Source: Rhodanobacter sp. C05 (GTDB lineage Bacteria > Pseudomonadota > Gammaproteobacteria > Xanthomonadales > Rhodanobacteraceae). Taken from it: a DNA stretch of 64,000 bases. Shown piece after piece: positions 19,058 to 27,020 of this stretch (positions are counted from its first letter, which is position 1; every line of letters begins with the position of its first letter). Position numbers and translations under genes: made by a program. The stretch covers positions 1-64,000 of the forward strand of contig NZ_MUNQ01000005.1 of the NCBI RefSeq assembly GCF_002001165.1, in the 5' to 3' direction. The notes below the pieces were generated by a model. That model made no database searches and was not told where the DNA came from. It saw only the letters and a program-made list of their open reading frames with translations.

Positions 19058-19879
19058 TTACTTGAAACCCCGTTGTTCCTTGATCCGATCGTAGGCTGCG
19101 TTGATTTCGCTTGCCCGCGATTCGGCGCGCTTGCGCATGTCTTCGGGCAGGTCGCCCAGACGATCGGGGTGGTGCTCGGAAATCAGCTTGCGGTAGGCGC
19201 GTTTCACCGCACGATCGTCGACGCTGCGATCAATGCCGAGCACCGCGTACGGATCCGGCCCCTGCGGCGTGCGCTGCGGTGGCACGTAACCGCCTCCAGC
19301 CGAACCATGACCCTGCTGCTGGCCGTAACCGTAACCGCGCTGACCGCCGCCATTCCACGCGTAACCCTTCATCGCCATCAGCGCCATCAGCTCCATCTCG
19401 CTGACCCGCAGCGCGAACGCAAGCTGGCGCAGGATCGCCATCTTCTCCGGTGCCGGACTACCCTCGGCCAGCACCGTCTCGATCACCACGTCGAGCACGG
19501 GAAACGCGTGATCGCGGCGCATGCCGACCCAGTTGCGCAATGCCGTGATGGTCTGGGTGACATCGAACTCCGGCTGCTTGCCGACATTGAAGCTGACCGC
19601 GGCCTGCTTGCGCTGTTCGGTATCCAGCCCGATGCGCGTCATCAGGCGTTCGGCCACCGCAATCTCCGCCTCCGACACACGGCCATCGGATTTCGCCACC
19701 GCGCCGAGCAGGGTGAACAGCGGACCGACATAGCCGCCCGCTTCCGGCGTGGCGTTCTTGCGCTGGCTGTGCTGCAGGTTGTCGAAGATGAAACCGACCA
19801 CGGCACCGGTGATCGCACCGGGCAGGTGGCCGATGAGCAACCCGAAGAACGCGAACCACATCGTGTAGGTAAAACTCAT
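19058..19879 (-). CDS. djlA: DjlA-type membrane J-domain co-chaperone
   Basis: Inner-membrane DnaK co-chaperone. The 273-residue protein has an N-terminal membrane helix with glycines (WFAFFGLLIGHLPGAITGAVVGF), a TerB-like domain at roughly 50-165 (AVAKSDGRVSEAEIAVAE), a Gly/Gln/Tyr-rich linker and a C-terminal J domain with the essential HPD (SEHHPDRLGDLP) at about 240. Its ATG overlaps the stop of the upstream cytochrome gene by 4 bases. Confidence 0.92.
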   Translation of the reverse strand: MSFTYTMWFAFFGLLIGHLPGAITGAVVGFIFDNLQHSQRKNATPEAGGYVGPLFTLLGAVAKSDGRVSEAEIAVAERLMTRIGLDTEQRKQAAVSFNVGKQPEFDVTQTITALRNWVGMRRDHAFPVLDVVIETVLAEGSPAPEKMAILRQLAFALRVSEMELMALMAMKGYAWNGGGQRGYGYGQQQGHGSAGGGYVPPQRTPQGPDPYAVLGIDRSVDDRAVKRAYRKLISEHHPDRLGDLPEDMRKRAESRASEINAAYDRIKEQRGFK

Positions 19880-20196
19880 GGATGTGCCTGCGGTGACTGG
19901 GCGCTATACCAGCGCGCCAGCGCATCGAGATCGGCATCGCTGACCGGGCCGATTGCCGCACGCATCAGCGGCACGTCGCGACTGCCATCCCGGTATTGCT
20001 TGAGCGCGCTGCGCAGGTAGTCCAGCTGCTGGCCGGCCAGGTTCGGCGCGCCGGGCATGCTGGCGTGACCGGTCTCGCCATGACAGGCCGCGCACAGACC
20101 CAGCCGACTGGGCTGTACCGGTGCCGCGGTCTGGCTGTGGGCAAGGGCTGGCGTGGCGGCGACCAGATACAGCGCCGCTATCAGGAGCCTGCTCAT
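19876..20196 (-). CDS. small c-type cytochrome
   Basis: A periplasmic class I cytochrome c of 106 residues. A signal peptide (LLIAALYLVAATPALA) precedes heme motif CAACH at about 35-39, and the Met axial ligand is probably in DVPLMRAAI. It resembles single-heme c553/c4-type domains. Its start codon and ribosome region lie in the left arm of a 176-base inverted repeat, which is unusual and might affect translation. It is translationally coupled to djlA. Confidence 0.85.
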   Translation of the reverse strand: MSRLLIAALYLVAATPALAHSQTAAPVQPSRLGLCAACHGETGHASMPGAPNLAGQQLDYLRSALKQYRDGSRDVPLMRAAIGPVSDADLDALARWYSAQSPQAHP

Positions 20197-20360
20197 GATC
20201 TGCCAGTGGTTCGCGTTGAGTTGTTGGGGCCGCCAGGTGGTAGTGCGTGGCGCAGCGCCTGACTGGCCGTCAGGTCAAGCCGCGCGCTGCCGCATGGCGG
20301 CCACAGCGGCTCAACCCTTTGGGCCGTGGCGCGGGCCACTGGCAGATCATGAGCAGGCTC
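20185..20360. repeat. long imperfect inverted repeat over the cytochrome start
   Basis: The outer arms 20185-20209 and 20336-20360 are exact reverse complements over 25 bases. Inside, partial complementarity continues (GTTGAG and GGCCGCC blocks on both arms, displaced by an indel), and the centre has GCAGCGC/GCGCTGC and CTGAC/GTCAG stems. The left arm contains the cytochrome ATG (20194-20196), so the right arm carries an inverted copy of the gene start. It looks like a fold-back duplication or a small palindromic mobile element. Confidence 0.85.
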
Positions 20361-20465
20361 TGGGGTTCGCATCGGCAACACATGGGGGTGAAGGCGAGCA
20401 ATTCTAGCAGTGCCCGGTGATCCGGCCTGCCGGGTGCGACTTTCCGGCCTATCGGCTGCAGCGGC

Positions 20466-20471
20466 TAGAAT
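20466..20471 (+). promoter_or_regulatory. candidate -10 box for purC
   Basis: TAGAAT, 35 bases before the GTG start of purC. The -35 region is weak (TTTCCG at 20441-20446). If real, transcription would begin near 20478, which rules out ATG 20470 as the purC start. Confidence 0.35.
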
Positions 20472-20505
20472 GGACGCTCTCCTCCCCCTCCGTGGAACCC
20501 CCGTC

Positions 20506-21402
20506 GTGCCCACCACCCTGTCGCAATCGAACCTGCCCGGCCTGGAACTGCTCCATCGCGGCAAGGTGCGCGATGTCTACGCGTTGTCCGACGATCGGCT
20601 GCTGATGGTCGCCACCGACCGGCTGTCTGCGTTCGACGTGGTGCTGCCCAACCCGATCCCGGGCAAGGGCGAGATGCTCACGCAGATTTCCAATTTCTGG
20701 TTCGGCAAGACCGCGCACCTGCTGCCAAACCATCTGCTTGACGTGCCACTGGCCGAGGTACTGCCGCCCGGCACCGATCTGGCGCTGTACGAGAAGCGCG
20801 CGGTGGTGGCGCGGCGGCTGAAACCGGTGCCGGTGGAGGCGATCGCCCGCGGCTACCTTATCGGCTCGGGCTGGAAGGATTACCAGGCCACCGGCTCATT
20901 GTGCGGCATCAGGTTGCCCGCGAGCCTGCAGCAGGCGCAGCAGCTTCCCGCACCGATCTTCACCCCGTCGACCAAGGCCGCCGTCGGCGACCACGACGAG
21001 AACGTCAGCTACGACGTGGTGGTTGATGCGGTCGGCGCCGAACTGGCCGGCAAGGTGCGCGACGCCACGCTGGCGATCTACCAGTGGGCGGCCGCCTATG
21101 CGGCCGAACGCGGCATCATCATCGCCGACACCAAGTTCGAATTCGGCACCGATGCGAGCGGCAAGCTGTACGTGATGGACGAGATGCTGACGCCGGATTC
21201 CTCGCGCTTCTGGCCTGCCGACGAATACCGCGTCGGCATCAGCCCGCCCAGCTACGACAAGCAGTTCGTGCGCGATTATCTGGAGACGCAGGACTGGAAC
21301 AAGACTGCGCCCGGCCCGGTGATTCCGGACAATGTCATCGCTGCCACCGCTGCCAAATATGCCGAGGCATTGCAGCGGCTGGCCGGCATCAAGCTCGACT
21401 AG
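20506..21402 (+). CDS. purC: phosphoribosylaminoimidazole-succinocarboxamide synthase
   Basis: SAICAR synthase of purine biosynthesis, which joins CAIR and aspartate with ATP. The long, eukaryote-like class of 298 residues is indicated by [55 protein letters not shown] and DTKFEFGTD with [11 protein letters not shown]. The GTG at 20506 gives the family-typical [11 protein letters not shown] beginning; the upstream frame from 20410 crosses a likely promoter and is not conserved. Confidence 0.96.
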   Translation: MPTTLSQSNLPGLELLHRGKVRDVYALSDDRLLMVATDRLSAFDVVLPNPIPGKGEMLTQISNFWFGKTAHLLPNHLLDVPLAEVLPPGTDLALYEKRAVVARRLKPVPVEAIARGYLIGSGWKDYQATGSLCGIRLPASLQQAQQLPAPIFTPSTKAAVGDHDENVSYDVVVDAVGAELAGKVRDATLAIYQWAAAYAAERGIIIADTKFEFGTDASGKLYVMDEMLTPDSSRFWPADEYRVGISPPSYDKQFVRDYLETQDWNKTAPGPVIPDNVIAATAAKYAEALQRLAGIKLD

Positions 21403-21427
21403 ATCCAACTCAACGCGGAGTTGCCCC

Positions 21428-21898
21428 ATGCGCACCATGCAGGACTGGCTCGACAGTTACAGCAGTGACCACCAGAACCCGACCAACCAGGTGTTCCACT
21501 GGCTGTGTGTACCGCCGATCGTGTGGTCGGTGATCGCGCTGCTGTGGACGATCCCGGTACCGACGGCGTTCCTCCGTCCTGGCGCATGGGCGGTGCTGGC
21601 GATGGTGCTGGCGTTCTACTGGTACTGGCGGCGCTCGCACCGACTGGCTTTTGCGCTGCTGCTCGCGTTCGCCGTGCTGGGCCTGCTCACCAACTTCCTG
21701 TACTACCAGCTCGGCGGCGCCTCGCTGCGCTACCTGGCGATCGGCGTCTTCGTGGTCGCCTGGATCGGCCAGTTCATCGGCCACCAGTTCGAGGGACGCC
21801 GGCCAAGCTTTCTCACCGACCTGTCGTATCTGCTGATCGGCCCCGCCTGGCTGATGGCCAAGCTGCTGCGCCGGCTGGGATTCAAGCAGACCACATGA
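21428..21898 (+). CDS. Mpo1-like/DUF962 membrane protein
   Basis: A 156-residue protein with four hydrophobic helices and the DUF962 layout: an N-terminal WLDSYSSDHQNPTNQVFHWLCVP segment with conserved His, a central WxGQFIGHQFEGRRPSF motif, and a final membrane helix. Yeast Mpo1 of this family is an Fe(II)-dependent dioxygenase in fatty-acid alpha-oxidation; conserved His residues are present here (HQN, FHW, GHQ). It is coupled to the next gene by an ATGA overlap. Confidence 0.82.
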   Translation: MRTMQDWLDSYSSDHQNPTNQVFHWLCVPPIVWSVIALLWTIPVPTAFLRPGAWAVLAMVLAFYWYWRRSHRLAFALLLAFAVLGLLTNFLYYQLGGASLRYLAIGVFVVAWIGQFIGHQFEGRRPSFLTDLSYLLIGPAWLMAKLLRRLGFKQTT

Positions 21899-22302
21899 CG
21901 ACCCTGCTTACCCTGATCAGCACCCTGCTCTGGTGGGTGCTCTACAGCAGCATCGGCGCGCTGTTCTTCGCCCTGATCGGCTGGTCGGTGCTGCGCTGGA
22001 CCGAACGTTGCGCGGTGGTATTCAACCGCATCTATCTGGCCTGCCTGGTGTGGACCATGATCGGCCTGCTGCTGATCACCGGCGTGGCCGCGTACGAGGG
22101 CCATCTGCACCCGCCCTACGCTGCACTGCTCAACTCGGGCCTGCTGCGCTGTGCTCTGGTGCTGGACATGCTGATCGGCACGTTCCTGCTGTGGCGATTG
22201 ACCCCGCGCATCGACGCGCACCGCATCCGCCCCGGGAGCGCCTGCATGGCGGTGGCCGCGATCATGGCGATCAGCTTCGGCATCGCCACCAGCTTGGCGT
22301 GA
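21895..22302 (+). CDS. small integral membrane protein of unknown function
   Basis: A 135-residue protein with four predicted helices (WWVLYSSIGALFFALIGW, YLACLVWTMIGLLLITGVAA, ALVLDMLIGTFLLWRL, ACMAVAAIMAISFGIATSL). Nothing enzymatic is recognizable. ATG overlaps the stop of the Mpo1-like gene by 4 bases, so the two are translationally coupled. A strong hairpin follows. Confidence 0.75.
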   Translation: MTTLLTLISTLLWWVLYSSIGALFFALIGWSVLRWTERCAVVFNRIYLACLVWTMIGLLLITGVAAYEGHLHPPYAALLNSGLLRCALVLDMLIGTFLLWRLTPRIDAHRIRPGSACMAVAAIMAISFGIATSLA

Positions 22303-22319
22303 TCCGGGGGTTGCGCCAC

Positions 22320-22350
22320 AGAAATGGGCGGATTTCATCCGCCCATTTCT
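22320..22350. terminator. bidirectional hairpin
   Basis: AGAAATGGGCGGAT-TTC-ATCCGCCCATTTCT, a 14-bp stem between convergent genes, with short T runs. It is likely a shared terminator. Confidence 0.75.
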
Positions 22351-22382
22351 GTCTTCGAAACGCTGAAAGCAGACTGTCGTAC

Positions 22383-22814
22383 TCAGTGCATGCCGAACAG
22401 CGCGGCACCGAACACCATCGCCATGATCAGGCCGATGACAAGGGAAAACACGAAGAAGATCACCATATAGATCAGCTGCACCAGGCAAGCCTTGCCAAAC
22501 CCGATCTGACTGCCGTCCTGTGCCAGCAGCAGATAGTTGGTCACCGCCGCACCAACCAGGAAGTCCGCAACCAAGGACAGCAGGCTGCCCAGCCCTTGCG
22601 GAAGAACCATCCTCAGCACCACAGACACCACGATCACGGCAACAAATGTCAGCAGGATCGCGCCGATCGAGCGCAGATACGACGGCATGTAGCCGACCGC
22701 AATACGAAATGACAGGCACAGGATCAGTGCGCCGAGCAGGATGCCACCTACGATCATGACCAGCAGGCCCAGCATGCCCATGCCAGCCAGCGCAGCCAAC
22801 GAAGAAGTACCCAT
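22383..22814 (-). CDS. four-helix membrane protein of unknown function
   Basis: A 143-residue Gly- and Leu-rich protein with four hydrophobic helices covering most of its length (GMGMLGLLVMIVGGILLGAL, SIGAILLTFVAVIVVSVVL, LLSLVADFLVGAAVTNYL, MVIFFVFSLVIGLIMAMVF). A strong AGGGGAGG ribosome site lies before ATG 22814. No catalytic motif or family was recognized. Confidence 0.75.
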   Translation of the reverse strand: MGTSSLAALAGMGMLGLLVMIVGGILLGALILCLSFRIAVGYMPSYLRSIGAILLTFVAVIVVSVVLRMVLPQGLGSLLSLVADFLVGAAVTNYLLLAQDGSQIGFGKACLVQLIYMVIFFVFSLVIGLIMAMVFGAALFGMH

Positions 22815-22980
22815 AAAACCTCCCCTTGAAGTGGAAGAAGCCGCCGCGTGGCACTCCCCATGCCACCCCTCCCGACGGTGGCGCCAGCCTAGCTGATTCC
22901 ATCGTCGCATGTGCGATTGCACTGTCTCCTCCCACGAGACCGGAGCAAGCTATACCACCCGCTCGCTTACGAGATGCTCC

Positions 22981-24348
22981 ATGAGCCTGCGCAGCCTGTT
23001 TATCGACTTCAACAGTTACTTCGCCTCGGTCGAGCAGCACGAGGATCCAACCCTGCGCGGGCGGCCGGTCGGCGTGGCGCCGGTAGCTGCCGAAACCACC
23101 AGCCTGATTGCCGCCAGCTACGAAGCAAAGGCGTTCGGCGTGAGCACCGGCACGATGGTGCGCGAGGCGCGACGACTGTGCCCCGGTATCGAAATCCGCG
23201 TGGCCCGGCCGGAACGTTACGTGTACTGGCACCACCGCCTGATCGAGGCGATCGATCACGCGATTCCGATTGCCCGCGTCGGCTCGATCGACGAGGTGGC
23301 CTGCGAGCTGGTCGGCCGCCAGCGCCGGCGCGACATCGCTGAAGCCATCGCTCAGCAGGTGAAAGACGAAGTCGCACTGGCCGCGCCCGGCGGCGCGATC
23401 CGCTGCTCGATCGGCATCGCGCCGAACGACTTTCTCGCCAAGACCGCCTCGGATATGCGCAAGCCCGACGGTCTCACTGTGATCGAGCAGGCCGACCTGC
23501 CGCAGGCCTTGCATGGACTGGCATTGCGCGACCTGTGTGGCATCGGCCATTCGATGGAAGCGCGCCTGCATGAAGCCGGCATCACCAGCGTGGCCCAGCT
23601 CAGCGCCGCCGACAAGCATCGGTTGCGGCATGCCTGGGGTGGTATCGAAGGCGAGCGCATGTGGGGCCTGCTGCGCGGTGCCTGGCTACCGACTGCACCC
23701 ACCGAACGCGGCTCGATCGGCCACTCGCATGTGCTCGGGCCGGAACTGCGCAGCGCCATCGGCGCCCGTGCGGTGCTGAAGAAACTGCTGGTGAAGGCGG
23801 CGATGCGCATGCGTCGCGAAGAGATGCTCAGCGGTGCGCTGGCTGTGCGCATCCGCTTCATCGGCCACGACCAGCGCTGGGAACGCGATCTCGCGTTCGA
23901 CCCCACCGACGACAGCCGCGAACTGCTGCGCCTGTTGAACGGCATGCTGGACAGCGGCAATCAGCGCCGGCTGTTGCCAGGACCAGTGAATGCCACGCCG
24001 CTATCGGTCAGCGTGACCCTCACGCGGCTGGTGCCGCGCACGCAGAGCAGCGGTTCACTGTTCGCACCGACCCGGGACACGCGCCGTGTCGACGCACTCG
24101 TGGATCGTATCAATGCGAAGTTCGGTTACAACAAGCTCTACTTCGGCAGCATGCAGCTGGCGCTGGAACACGACGCCGCACCGATGCGCATCCCGTTCAA
24201 CCGTATCCCCGACACCGGAAGCGAGAACGAAGCCACGCATGAGAGCGATGCCAGTCACGATGCACTGTGGCTGCAATCACTGAATCGTTTCAAGGTGTTG
24301 GCCGAGGGCGAGCATCGCAAGCGCGATCGCGACATCGGACGAAAGTAA
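22981..24348 (+). CDS. non-canonical Y-family DNA polymerase
   Basis: A translesion polymerase paralogue of 455 residues, longer than DinB. Metal-binding carboxylates are kept: Asp9 in FIDFNSYFASVE and Asp104-Glu105 in GSIDEVACEL. The usual DMD at the first motif is DFN, and the YLD of SLDEAYLD is replaced. A finger-palm GIAPNDFLAKTASDMRKPDGL segment and HhH-like region GIGHSMEARLHEAGI follow. The C-terminal part (300-455) differs from DinB. The start at 22981 is preferred to 22909. A role in mutagenesis or damage bypass is inferred. Confidence 0.85.
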   Translation: MSLRSLFIDFNSYFASVEQHEDPTLRGRPVGVAPVAAETTSLIAASYEAKAFGVSTGTMVREARRLCPGIEIRVARPERYVYWHHRLIEAIDHAIPIARVGSIDEVACELVGRQRRRDIAEAIAQQVKDEVALAAPGGAIRCSIGIAPNDFLAKTASDMRKPDGLTVIEQADLPQALHGLALRDLCGIGHSMEARLHEAGITSVAQLSAADKHRLRHAWGGIEGERMWGLLRGAWLPTAPTERGSIGHSHVLGPELRSAIGARAVLKKLLVKAAMRMRREEMLSGALAVRIRFIGHDQRWERDLAFDPTDDSRELLRLLNGMLDSGNQRRLLPGPVNATPLSVSVTLTRLVPRTQSSGSLFAPTRDTRRVDALVDRINAKFGYNKLYFGSMQLALEHDAAPMRIPFNRIPDTGSENEATHESDASHDALWLQSLNRFKVLAEGEHRKRDRDIGRK

Positions 24349-24470
24349 GTGACATGCGATTACCAGCTTCGCTGTTGTGAAGCTACTCCGGCCTGCGCCG
24401 GAATGACGGGATCGAGGCCGCAAGAATGTGCTGCGGTTGAGAGCGGCTCCGTCGGAAAACTACCTGCCCG
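24349..24470. repeat. degenerate palindrome
   Basis: A TCCGGC-CTGC-GCCGGA hairpin (about 24390-24405) followed by ATGACGGG looks like a worn copy of the palindromic element seen at 34179 and 34677. It may also end the Y-family polymerase transcript. Confidence 0.35.
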
Positions 24471-25802
24471 TTATGCCACGCGCCGGCGCGACCACCACTG
24501 CCAGCCGTAATACACCGGCACGCCCAGCGCGATGATCAGCAGACTCATGCCGGCATCGCCCGGCGCATGGATCGCGCTGGCCACGATCACGCCGAACACG
24601 GTGATCACGAAGATCAACGGCAGCAGCGGATAGAACGGCACCCGGTACGGCGCCGGCTGGTCGATGAAGTGTTTGCGATACCAGAACAGCGTGCCGATGC
24701 CGAATACGTGCCCAAGCCACTCGCCCACTGTGGTGTAGTTGAGCAGCTGGTTGAAGCTGCCTGACACGGTCAGCACGATCGCCCATGCACCGAGCACGGC
24801 CAGTGCGATCTGCGGTGCACGCGTGCGTGGATCGACGCGCCCGGTCGCGCGGAAGAACACGCCGTCCGCGCCCATCGTCTGCAGCACGCGTGCGCCGCCG
24901 GCTATTGCAATGCTGCAATAGCCGAAGGTGGAACAGGCAATGCCGACCTCGATCACGGTGGCACCGTGCACACCGAACAGCTTCTGCATCAGGTCAGCCG
25001 CCGGCGCCAGGCTGGTTGCGAGGCCGGCATGGCCGAGCCCGGCCAGGTAGGCGAAGTTGACCAGCACATAACAGAGCACCACACCGGCCATGCCCATGCC
25101 CAGTGCGCGCGGCAGGGTGCGCTGCGGGTTGCGCACTTCGCCGGCCAGGTCGTTGAGGTAATGAAAACCGCCATAGGCAAACAGCACTGGCAGCAAGGCG
25201 CCGGCAAAGGCCCACGATGACACTGGCTGCGTGGTATCCGGCACCAGCACCAGTCCCAGCTGGCCATGTGCCAGCACCATGCCAGCCACCACCAGCAACG
25301 CAATCGCCATCACCTTCAGCACGGTGAAGATGTTCTGCATCCACGCACCGGCGCGGATGCCGAACAGGTTGATGCTGACGATGAACACGATCGCGCCGAC
25401 CGCGACCGGCATTTCGTAGAGCCGGCTCAGGCCCAGCGCCCGGCAGAAATAGACAGCGAACTTGGTTACCACCGCCGCCACGCTGCCGGGATAGTTGATC
25501 AGTGCCATGGTCCAGCCGAACAGGAACGCCGGCAGCAGGCCGAACGCCTCGCGCAGGTACACATAGATGCCGCCCGCCTGCGGCCGCCGCGCGCCGAGTT
25601 CGGCGTAACACAGCACGCCGGCCAGGGTCAGCAGACCGCCGATCGCCCACAGGACCAGCACCTGCATGCCGGATGACGTGTTCTGCGCCACCGTGGCCGG
25701 TGTGATGAAGATGCCCGCCCCGATCACGCCGCCGATGACGATCATCGCGGCGTCCCAGGTGTTCAGGCGACGGGCATAGGCATTGGCGGGTTCGGTCAGC
25801 AT
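24471..25802 (-). CDS. APC-superfamily amino acid permease
   Basis: A secondary transporter of 443 residues with about 12 helices. The N-terminal GGVIGAGIFITPATVAQ glycine-rich helix is the substrate-binding signature of APC carriers (LAT/YfnA-like), and the LARRPQAGGIYVYLREAFG segment follows helix 2. Substrate (probably a neutral or cationic amino acid) cannot be specified. It appears monocistronic. Confidence 0.88.
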   Translation of the reverse strand: MLTEPANAYARRLNTWDAAMIVIGGVIGAGIFITPATVAQNTSSGMQVLVLWAIGGLLTLAGVLCYAELGARRPQAGGIYVYLREAFGLLPAFLFGWTMALINYPGSVAAVVTKFAVYFCRALGLSRLYEMPVAVGAIVFIVSINLFGIRAGAWMQNIFTVLKVMAIALLVVAGMVLAHGQLGLVLVPDTTQPVSSWAFAGALLPVLFAYGGFHYLNDLAGEVRNPQRTLPRALGMGMAGVVLCYVLVNFAYLAGLGHAGLATSLAPAADLMQKLFGVHGATVIEVGIACSTFGYCSIAIAGGARVLQTMGADGVFFRATGRVDPRTRAPQIALAVLGAWAIVLTVSGSFNQLLNYTTVGEWLGHVFGIGTLFWYRKHFIDQPAPYRVPFYPLLPLIFVITVFGVIVASAIHAPGDAGMSLLIIALGVPVYYGWQWWSRRRVA

Positions 25803-26081
25803 GGACGCTACCTTGCCATTGTGGATGGTGTTTCAGCCAGTCCCGCGTGGCATATGAGCTTTTTCAAGCTGCGGCAATGACAGCTCCAGGTGCAAATTGA
25901 CAAGCGCCCTTGGTCTCGGAACACTGGTATTGGCAGTGCGATACGCGCTGTCGATTCATGATGCAGCGGCCACTTCGCTGCGTCATCGCTACCGAGGGGT
26001 GCTGCAGCGGATCTCCGTCCGCCACGCTCGGTCTGCGACTCCATCGCAAGGGCGCCCTTTCCACTTATTGGAGATGTCGCC
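25803..26081. other. spacer upstream of the ATP-grasp gene
   Basis: About 280 bases between divergent genes. TTGACA occurs at 25897-25902 but the hexamer 17 bases later is AACACT, a poor -10. Nothing else is visible. Confidence 0.3.
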
Positions 26082-26996
26082 ATGTCTGCTCACCCTGCTT
26101 CTCGTCGGCTCGCTTTCGCCACATCCACGGACTACCCGTCCATCCAGCCGGACGACGCCCATCTGGCAACGTCACTGGAACACCTCGGCCTCCAGCCGAT
26201 CGTCTGCGTGTGGAATGACCCGGACGTCGACTGGTCGACGTTCGATGCGGTGCTGATCCGCACCATCTGGGATTACTTCAAGCTTCACGCAGCGTTCCTG
26301 GCGTGGCTCGACCGGCTCGACCGACTGGGCATCCCCACCATCAACGACAGTCAGCTGCTGCGTTGGAACAGCGACAAGCGCTACCTGCTCGAACTCGCCC
26401 AACACGGCATCGACATTATCCCCACCCGGCTCGCCAGCGCGCATGAGCTTGGCAACGTGCTGGCGACGATGCCGGTGCAGCAGGTGGTGATCAAGCCGAC
26501 CATCAGCGGCAGCGCCTGGCATACGCTGCGAGGCACCGTCGGCGACGAAATCTTTGCGCAGGCGGTGGCGAAACTGCCACGCGAATACGACTACCTGGTG
26601 CAACCGTTCGTGTCGGAAATCATCAGCGAGGGCGAATGGTCGCTGCTGTATTTCGACCGCGAGTTCAGTCACGCCGTGATCAAGCGTCCAGCCGCCGGCG
26701 AATATCGCGTGCAGGAAGAGTACGGCGGCAGTGCCGACCCGATCGTGCCGAGTGCCGCGACGCTGGCAGCCGCCGAACGTGCACTCGCCGCAGTTGCCGG
26801 GATCGGACATGGCAATCACGCATACGTGCGCGTCGACGGCGTGATCTGCGCCGGCCGCTTCCTGATCATGGAACTGGAGCTGATCGAGCCGTTCCTGCAT
26901 CTTGCCGGGTATCCGGCAGCAGCCGAACGGCTGGCGCAACTGGTGGCAGACCGTCTTCCCGCTGATCGACAACTTCCGCACAGCACCGACAACTAG
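26082..26996 (+). CDS. ATP-grasp domain protein, RimK/glutathione-synthetase-like
   Basis: A 304-residue probable carboxylate-amine ligase. The N-terminal part (WNDPDVDWSTFDAVLIRTIWDY) is a pre-ATP-grasp Rossmann-like domain; the central VVIKPTISGSAWHTLRG provides the ATP-binding Lys and glycine-rich loop, and LVQPFVSEIISEGEWSLLYF and IMELELIEPFL give the metal-binding Glu residues. It resembles the prokaryotic GSH-synthetase-type family that includes DcsG of cycloserine synthesis. A GGAG ribosome site lies before ATG 26082. Substrate is unknown. dinB follows after 24 bases. Confidence 0.8.
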   Translation: MSAHPASRRLAFATSTDYPSIQPDDAHLATSLEHLGLQPIVCVWNDPDVDWSTFDAVLIRTIWDYFKLHAAFLAWLDRLDRLGIPTINDSQLLRWNSDKRYLLELAQHGIDIIPTRLASAHELGNVLATMPVQQVVIKPTISGSAWHTLRGTVGDEIFAQAVAKLPREYDYLVQPFVSEIISEGEWSLLYFDREFSHAVIKRPAAGEYRVQEEYGGSADPIVPSAATLAAAERALAAVAGIGHGNHAYVRVDGVICAGRFLIMELELIEPFLHLAGYPAAAERLAQLVADRLPADRQLPHSTDN

Positions 26997-27014
26997 GCAA
27001 CCACGCCCTAGAAT
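26986..27014 (+). promoter_or_regulatory. candidate dinB promoter
   Basis: CCGACA at 26986-26991, a 17-base spacer and TAGAAT at 27009-27014. The expected transcription start is at or next to the ATG at 27021, so the mRNA may be leaderless. No LexA-type palindrome was seen. Confidence 0.4.
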
Positions 27015-27020
27015 CACCGT

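Noticed and set aside
18395..20020. 541-residue plus-strand open frame
   Set aside because: Antisense to rpe and djlA; no domain or ribosome site.
20410..20505. N-terminal extension of purC
   Set aside because: Crosses a likely promoter and gives residues not found in the family; GTG 20506 fits better.
25897..25925. Promoter with TTGACA before the ATP-grasp gene
   Set aside because: The matching -10 hexamer is AACACT, and the gene is 150 bases away.
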